Shown here: in pieces, positions 21,799 to 24,515 of the stretch
How the letters are laid out: each line of letters opens with the position of its first letter
How positions within the stretch are numbered: position 1 is the stretch's first letter
Origin: Candidatus Aerophobus profundus SCGC AAA252-L23
GTDB taxonomy: Bacteria; Aerophobota; Aerophobia; Aerophobales; Aerophobaceae
Direction of reading: 5' to 3'
Assembly: GCA_000402295.1 (NCBI GenBank)
Contig: AQRW01000170.1
Span: forward strand, 11,595 to 36,109
Length of the DNA: 24,515 nt
The notes under the pieces: generated by a model
Database searches by the model: none
What the model was told of the DNA's origin: nothing
The model's input: only the letters and a program-made list of their open reading frames with translations
Made by a program: the position numbers and the translations under genes

Positions 21799-22183
21799 TC
21801 ATGGAAAGCCTGGTGAGGTAAGAAAGATAGACTTTTGCAATTCTAAAGAAATAGTCAGGGAGAGTAAGGTAAAGGTGTCGTCTAAGAATTCTATTTCTTT
21901 CACCCCATACTCATATCTCAGTAGCTTTATTTCCCGGATAACATTCTCAGCGCTTCTCGCTCTCCAGATTCTACCAAAAAGCTGGGAGGAGGAGCAAAAA
22001 ATACAGGAAAATGGGCAACCTCTACTGGTCATTATGGCGGCAAACTTCCTGCCCTCTAACTTGTGCCCGTCCGCTTACATCCAAATAAGAGGTCAAACAA
22101 GCAAGAGCAAGGGAAATACAGGTAATTCCCAGCTTGTCCTTCAAGACGAATTTCGAGGGAGGGAGGATCAGCATTACTTTCAT
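21799..22183 (-). pseudogene. B12-binding radical SAM gene with a large internal deletion
   Basis: ATG 22183 lies 3 bp after the preceding stop. Its frame starts MKVMLILPPSKFVLKDKLGI and TCISLALACLTSYL, the beginning of a cobalamin-binding domain (xxLLINPPS...GITxPPLGLAYLASYL). It stops at 22022. A second frame (from about 22074) gives KFAAIMTSRGCPFSCIFC, with the radical SAM C-x3-C-x2-C, then WRARSAENVIREI and FLDDTFTL, and ends at 21799. About 130 residues between these parts and the C-terminal half are missing. The two pieces are in order and in the same strand, so this is a single decayed gene rather than two. The intact start with the upstream gene indicates it was once an operon partner of the SPASM protein. 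Confidence 0.8.
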
Positions 22184-22186
22184 TTC

Positions 22187-23620
22187 TCATTCTTCTCTAT
22201 CTGCGTTTGCTACTGCTACTGCCCCTTCTTTAAGCCTAAGGAAAGCATCTTCATTATTAATACACCCCGGATCAGGTGCCTTGTAATCTCCAAAATAGGC
22301 ATAAGCTCTTGCCCTACATCCTCCACAGGCCGAGCGGTATTCACATACTCCGCAGTGATCCTTTAGGTCATCACGGCGGCGAAGTTCCTTTAATACCGGT
22401 GAGGTATTCCAGATTTGCCTGAAGCTTTGCTTCTTTAAATCTCCCACTACTATAGGCAGGTACACACAAGGAGTAACTACCCCATTTGGCTGAATTGCAC
22501 AGTAACCTCTTCCCACTCCACATCCTCCTATAAATTCGGCCAAGAGGCGGGCTCTACTGCCTTTGTCAACACTGTAGTGAGAGCTAGGGGCTATCTGGTC
22601 TTCACTTCTTTGCATAGCTACCCTGGCGTACTGAGGGCAGGTTGTCAGGGTGACTATTCCATATTTTACATAGTAATCGTACAAAATATTTAGCATTTCT
22701 TCTCGCATCTTAGGAGTAAGGTCAAAATCTATTAAATTTTTACCCTCTCCGACTGGAATGAAGTTAAAGACAAAAAACTTGTCTACCTTTAGCCCCGTAG
22801 ATAATTTTATCAGGTCCTCAAGTTCATCAAAATTCATCCTTGTGATTGTGGGGGCTAGTCCTACCTGGTAGGTTCTCTCAGCAACTGCGTTTTTAATTCC
22901 AGTAATTGTCTTATCCCAGGCTCCAGGAACCCCCCTAAACCGATCGTGCTTTCGGGCATTGACACTATCCAGACTTATCTCAACATAATCTACTCCTACA
23001 TCTGATAGCTTCCTAGCGACTTCTGGCGAAATTAAAGTTCCATTGGTTGCAACTGAAACGTACATGTAGTTTTCCTTGGCCCTTTCAATCACCTTCCATA
23101 GGTCCTTGTCCATTAAAGGCTCTCCTCCCGAGAAGGCAACTAAGAAAACGTCCTCCCTTGACAATTGGTCAATTACGTCCAATCTCTTCTTTAGGGAAAG
23201 CTCATCGGGGAGCTTTTTCCCCGCACTTTGGTAACAGTGCTTACATTTTAAATTACAGATGTTGGTGAAGTTCCAGACAACAACGGGAGGAGCTACAAAT
23301 TGCTGAGGATAGGTTAAACCATAGTGAGCCACCGATCTCATGGTTAAGGATATTCCTTTTTGAAATGTGGGGTTGGATAGCTCCCTCCTTACATCCTTCC
23401 TTGACTGCCCAAACAAGATTCTTCCCATTTCGAAGAAGAGGTAAAAAGGGAAAAGCTCGATTCTTCTTAGGGAAGTGAGTCCGTCGTTTCTCCCGACGTA
23501 AAGAAAGAACATATCCTCAAGGATGCTTCTGGCTTGTTCATCTTTTCTGGAGAGAAGACTAAAGACATAGCGATTGACCCGGTTTCTCAAGAAAAACCTG
23601 ATAAGATAAGTCATATCCAT
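22187..23620 (-). CDS. Radical SAM/SPASM-domain protein
   Basis: A 477-residue enzyme of the PqqE/AhbD/NirJ-like group. CNLKCKHC (Cys122, 126, 129) binds the SAM-reducing [4Fe-4S] cluster, and VAFSGGEPLMDKDLW is the SAM methionine-carboxylate motif. The C-terminal SPASM part shows GCGVGRGYCAIQPNGVVTPC, then CGVCEYRSACGGCRARAY and a final GC, enough for two auxiliary clusters. About 110 N-terminal residues precede the barrel and resemble neither PqqD nor a signal. AAGGAGGGTC gives a strong start. A B12-radical SAM remnant follows 3 bp later, and arsR lies 191 bp upstream. A modifying role on heme, peptide or metalloid compounds is possible; the sequence does not decide. Confidence 0.9.
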   Translation of the reverse strand: MDMTYLIRFFLRNRVNRYVFSLLSRKDEQARSILEDMFFLYVGRNDGLTSLRRIELFPFYLFFEMGRILFGQSRKDVRRELSNPTFQKGISLTMRSVAHYGLTYPQQFVAPPVVVWNFTNICNLKCKHCYQSAGKKLPDELSLKKRLDVIDQLSREDVFLVAFSGGEPLMDKDLWKVIERAKENYMYVSVATNGTLISPEVARKLSDVGVDYVEISLDSVNARKHDRFRGVPGAWDKTITGIKNAVAERTYQVGLAPTITRMNFDELEDLIKLSTGLKVDKFFVFNFIPVGEGKNLIDFDLTPKMREEMLNILYDYYVKYGIVTLTTCPQYARVAMQRSEDQIAPSSHYSVDKGSRARLLAEFIGGCGVGRGYCAIQPNGVVTPCVYLPIVVGDLKKQSFRQIWNTSPVLKELRRRDDLKDHCGVCEYRSACGGCRARAYAYFGDYKAPDPGCINNEDAFLRLKEGAVAVANADREE

Positions 23621-23682
23621 TTTGACCCTCCTTACATCTGTGATCCATCCCGGGACTTGTGCGGCCGCTATATTTGGATGTA

Positions 23683-23692
23683 TCTATATAGA
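23683..23692. promoter_or_regulatory. Palindrome TCTATATAGA upstream of the radical SAM gene
   Basis: A perfect 10-base palindrome, 62 bases before the radical SAM start, in the 191-bp gap after arsR. It shares its core with the palindrome over the arsR promoter. A TATATA could serve as -10 with TTGCTA 18 bases before it, but this promoter is weak. A further AACAT/ATGTT inverted repeat lies next to it (23692-23706). The remainder of the gap holds nothing recognisable. Confidence 0.5.
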
Positions 23693-23811
23693 ACATTTCT
23701 TATGTTAATAGCAAAAAATAATCCCCTTGGTATTTTCCTTCCGTCTCCCAATATCCAAGCACCTTCTTTTCTCTCATCCTGAGATTCCCTTTAAAGCAGT
23801 TTCTGTTCACA

Positions 23812-24141
23812 TCAAGAAGGAGACGCTCCTTTAGAGGGAGAACCATCTTTCCCTCTCAGGCGGTCTAGAATCCCGTAAACTACAGAAAATCTCTTGGTTA
23901 ATTTTGCCAACTCCTCTTTGTTAAGACTATAGCGCACCCACTGAGCTGTTTTATGTTGTCTGACAAGACCATTGGTAAAAAGAAGCTTCAGATGGTAAGA
24001 AATTGTGGGTTGGGATAATCTCAACTGCTCGCTTAAAAAATTTACACACTTTTCCTCATCGGCAATTATTTCCAGTATCCTCAGCCTTACCCTGCTTCCG
24101 AGTAAGCCAAAAACCTCCGCTAAGTTTGACACGGCAGTCAT
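23812..24141 (-). CDS. ArsR-family winged-helix regulator
   Basis: A 109-residue repressor from ATG 24141. The frame is open to 24285, but AAGGAG sits 4-5 bases before 24141, and the ArsR domain begins there (VFGLLGSRVRLRILEII). Recognition helix region LRLSQPTISYHLKLLFTNGLV and wing RQHKTAQWVRYSLN are clear. In this family the metal-sensing site often is ELCVC; here the matching stretch ADEEKCVNFLSEQL keeps one cysteine, so the signal may not be arsenic. A consensus promoter with an overlapping palindrome lies upstream. It probably represses itself and the radical SAM gene. Confidence 0.9.
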   Translation of the reverse strand: MTAVSNLAEVFGLLGSRVRLRILEIIADEEKCVNFLSEQLRLSQPTISYHLKLLFTNGLVRQHKTAQWVRYSLNKEELAKLTKRFSVVYGILDRLRGKDGSPSKGASPS

Positions 24142-24222
24142 TTGATCTCCTTGCATTCCGTCATTTCCCATTTTTGATTTACCAGACACAACTACCTTAC
24201 CTCCCCTCCCATCGGGAAGACC

Positions 24223-24272
24223 TTCTATATAGAAACTATTGAATATTATAGCCAAAAAATATGTTTCGTCAA
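24223..24272 (-). promoter_or_regulatory. arsR promoter with TTCTATATAGAA operator
   Basis: TTGACG (24267-24272) and TATAAT (24245-24250) are 16 bases apart on the minus strand. The perfect 12-bp palindrome TTCTATATAGAA (24223-24234) begins 10 bases after the -10 and covers the likely start point, the usual place for an ArsR repressor. Confidence 0.75.
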
Positions 24273-24294
24273 GAGCCCGTAACATTGAAGTCGA

Positions 24295-24402
24295 TCAAAT
24301 CCTGACTCTAAGAAATTGTCTATCAGGAATCCTTCCCTCAATGTAAGCTGCTGCGATGCTGCTACTAGATGGTAGGAAGGGACTAGTTGCCCTCGAATTG
24401 GC
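24295..24402 (-). pseudogene. Possible 3' remnant of a LeuC/aconitase-type gene
   Basis: A 35-codon open stretch, without a start, ends at TGA 24295. It reads FLPSSSSIAAAYIEGRIPDRQF, which lines up loosely with the ending of LeuC/HacA proteins (YLASPATAAASAxxGxITDPRxF). Its upstream end is a stop just before the 95-bp repeat, so the repeat may have cut the gene. The match is short and by eye. Confidence 0.25.
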
Positions 24403-24420
24403 TTAGCCTTATAGGCCTCC

Positions 24421-24515
24421 GATTGTAGATTAGGGAACCAGAGTTCCTAGACGCTATCTTGTGCGGGATGCGGGCAGGAAGAGAAGATTGATTTCCAAAG
24501 ATCTAAACCAGAAGT
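24421..24515 (-). repeat. 95-bp inverted repeat, copy 2 (runs off the window)
   Basis: The exact reverse complement of 11553-11647 over all 95 bases. The window ends inside it. In copy 1 the corresponding next bases lead into the TTGACA/TATAAC promoter and palindrome at 11450-11515, which may therefore be duplicated beyond the edge. Confidence 0.92.

Noticed and set aside
21761..22366. 201-codon plus-strand frame
   Set aside because: Covers the antisense of the B12-radical SAM remnant and the radical SAM gene end, both of which show clear motifs on the minus strand.
1..24515. tRNA, rRNA and CRISPR arrays
   Set aside because: No T-loop (GGTTCGA-type) with acceptor stem, no rRNA-like stretch and no regularly spaced direct repeats were seen in the intergenic regions.

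Overview
The window looks like a bacterial chromosome segment of moderate to low GC, probably from an uncultured anaerobe. Shine-Dalgarno sites are strong (AGGAGG-like), and several promoters match TTGACA/TATAAT, which argues against an archaeon. The gene content is nevertheless typical of strict anaerobes and shared with archaea: the DUF39 plus NIL-ferredoxin homocysteine-forming pair, an ApgM-type phosphoglycerate mutase, an adenosine-specific kinase, radical SAM/SPASM and small Fe-S proteins, and DUF59. I cannot assign a phylum from sequence reading alone.

Left part, + strand (1-9951). It opens with the 3' end of a branched-chain amino-acid permease (livM), then livG, livF and a phenylacetate-CoA-ligase-like gene that lacks its C-terminal catalytic segment and abuts two interspersed repeats. 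Next come a homocysteine-biosynthesis operon (DUF39, NIL-ferredoxin, Fe-S flavoprotein) and an overlapping pyrF-like/pyrE pair. A second livG stops mid-gene where it meets, tail to tail, the front end of a livK-type binding-protein gene on the other strand. Two SDR dehydrogenases and a cupin gene with a homopolymer frameshift follow, ending in a terminator.

Middle (10269-17791). On the - strand lie a TauE/SafE permease and a thioredoxin-like gene damaged at its 5' end, behind a good promoter and a palindrome. On the + strand: phosphoglycerate mutase, a DUF350-like membrane protein, a secreted transglutaminase-like protein, then a polar amino-acid ABC importer (binding protein, hairpin, permease, ATPase, permease) and an adenosine-specific kinase.

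Right part, - strand (17800-24515). From right to left: an ArsR regulator with promoter and overlapping palindromic operator, a radical SAM/SPASM protein, and a B12-binding radical SAM gene with a large internal deletion. Then comes a MerR regulator with a cysteine-rich C-terminus, followed by a 25-codon ferredoxin-like stub, a methyltransferase, an 18-codon basic peptide, an Fe-S protein, a decayed NifX-like gene, DUF59 and a second methyltransferase. Beyond them lie remnants that resemble a DUF6062 gene and an HdrA-type tail.

Three things stand out. At least five genes seem to have lost internal or terminal segments while keeping their ribosome-binding sites. A 95-bp sequence at 11553-11647 recurs inverted at the right edge of the window. 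The same TATATAG-type palindrome occurs at three promoter regions, suggesting one small ArsR regulon.
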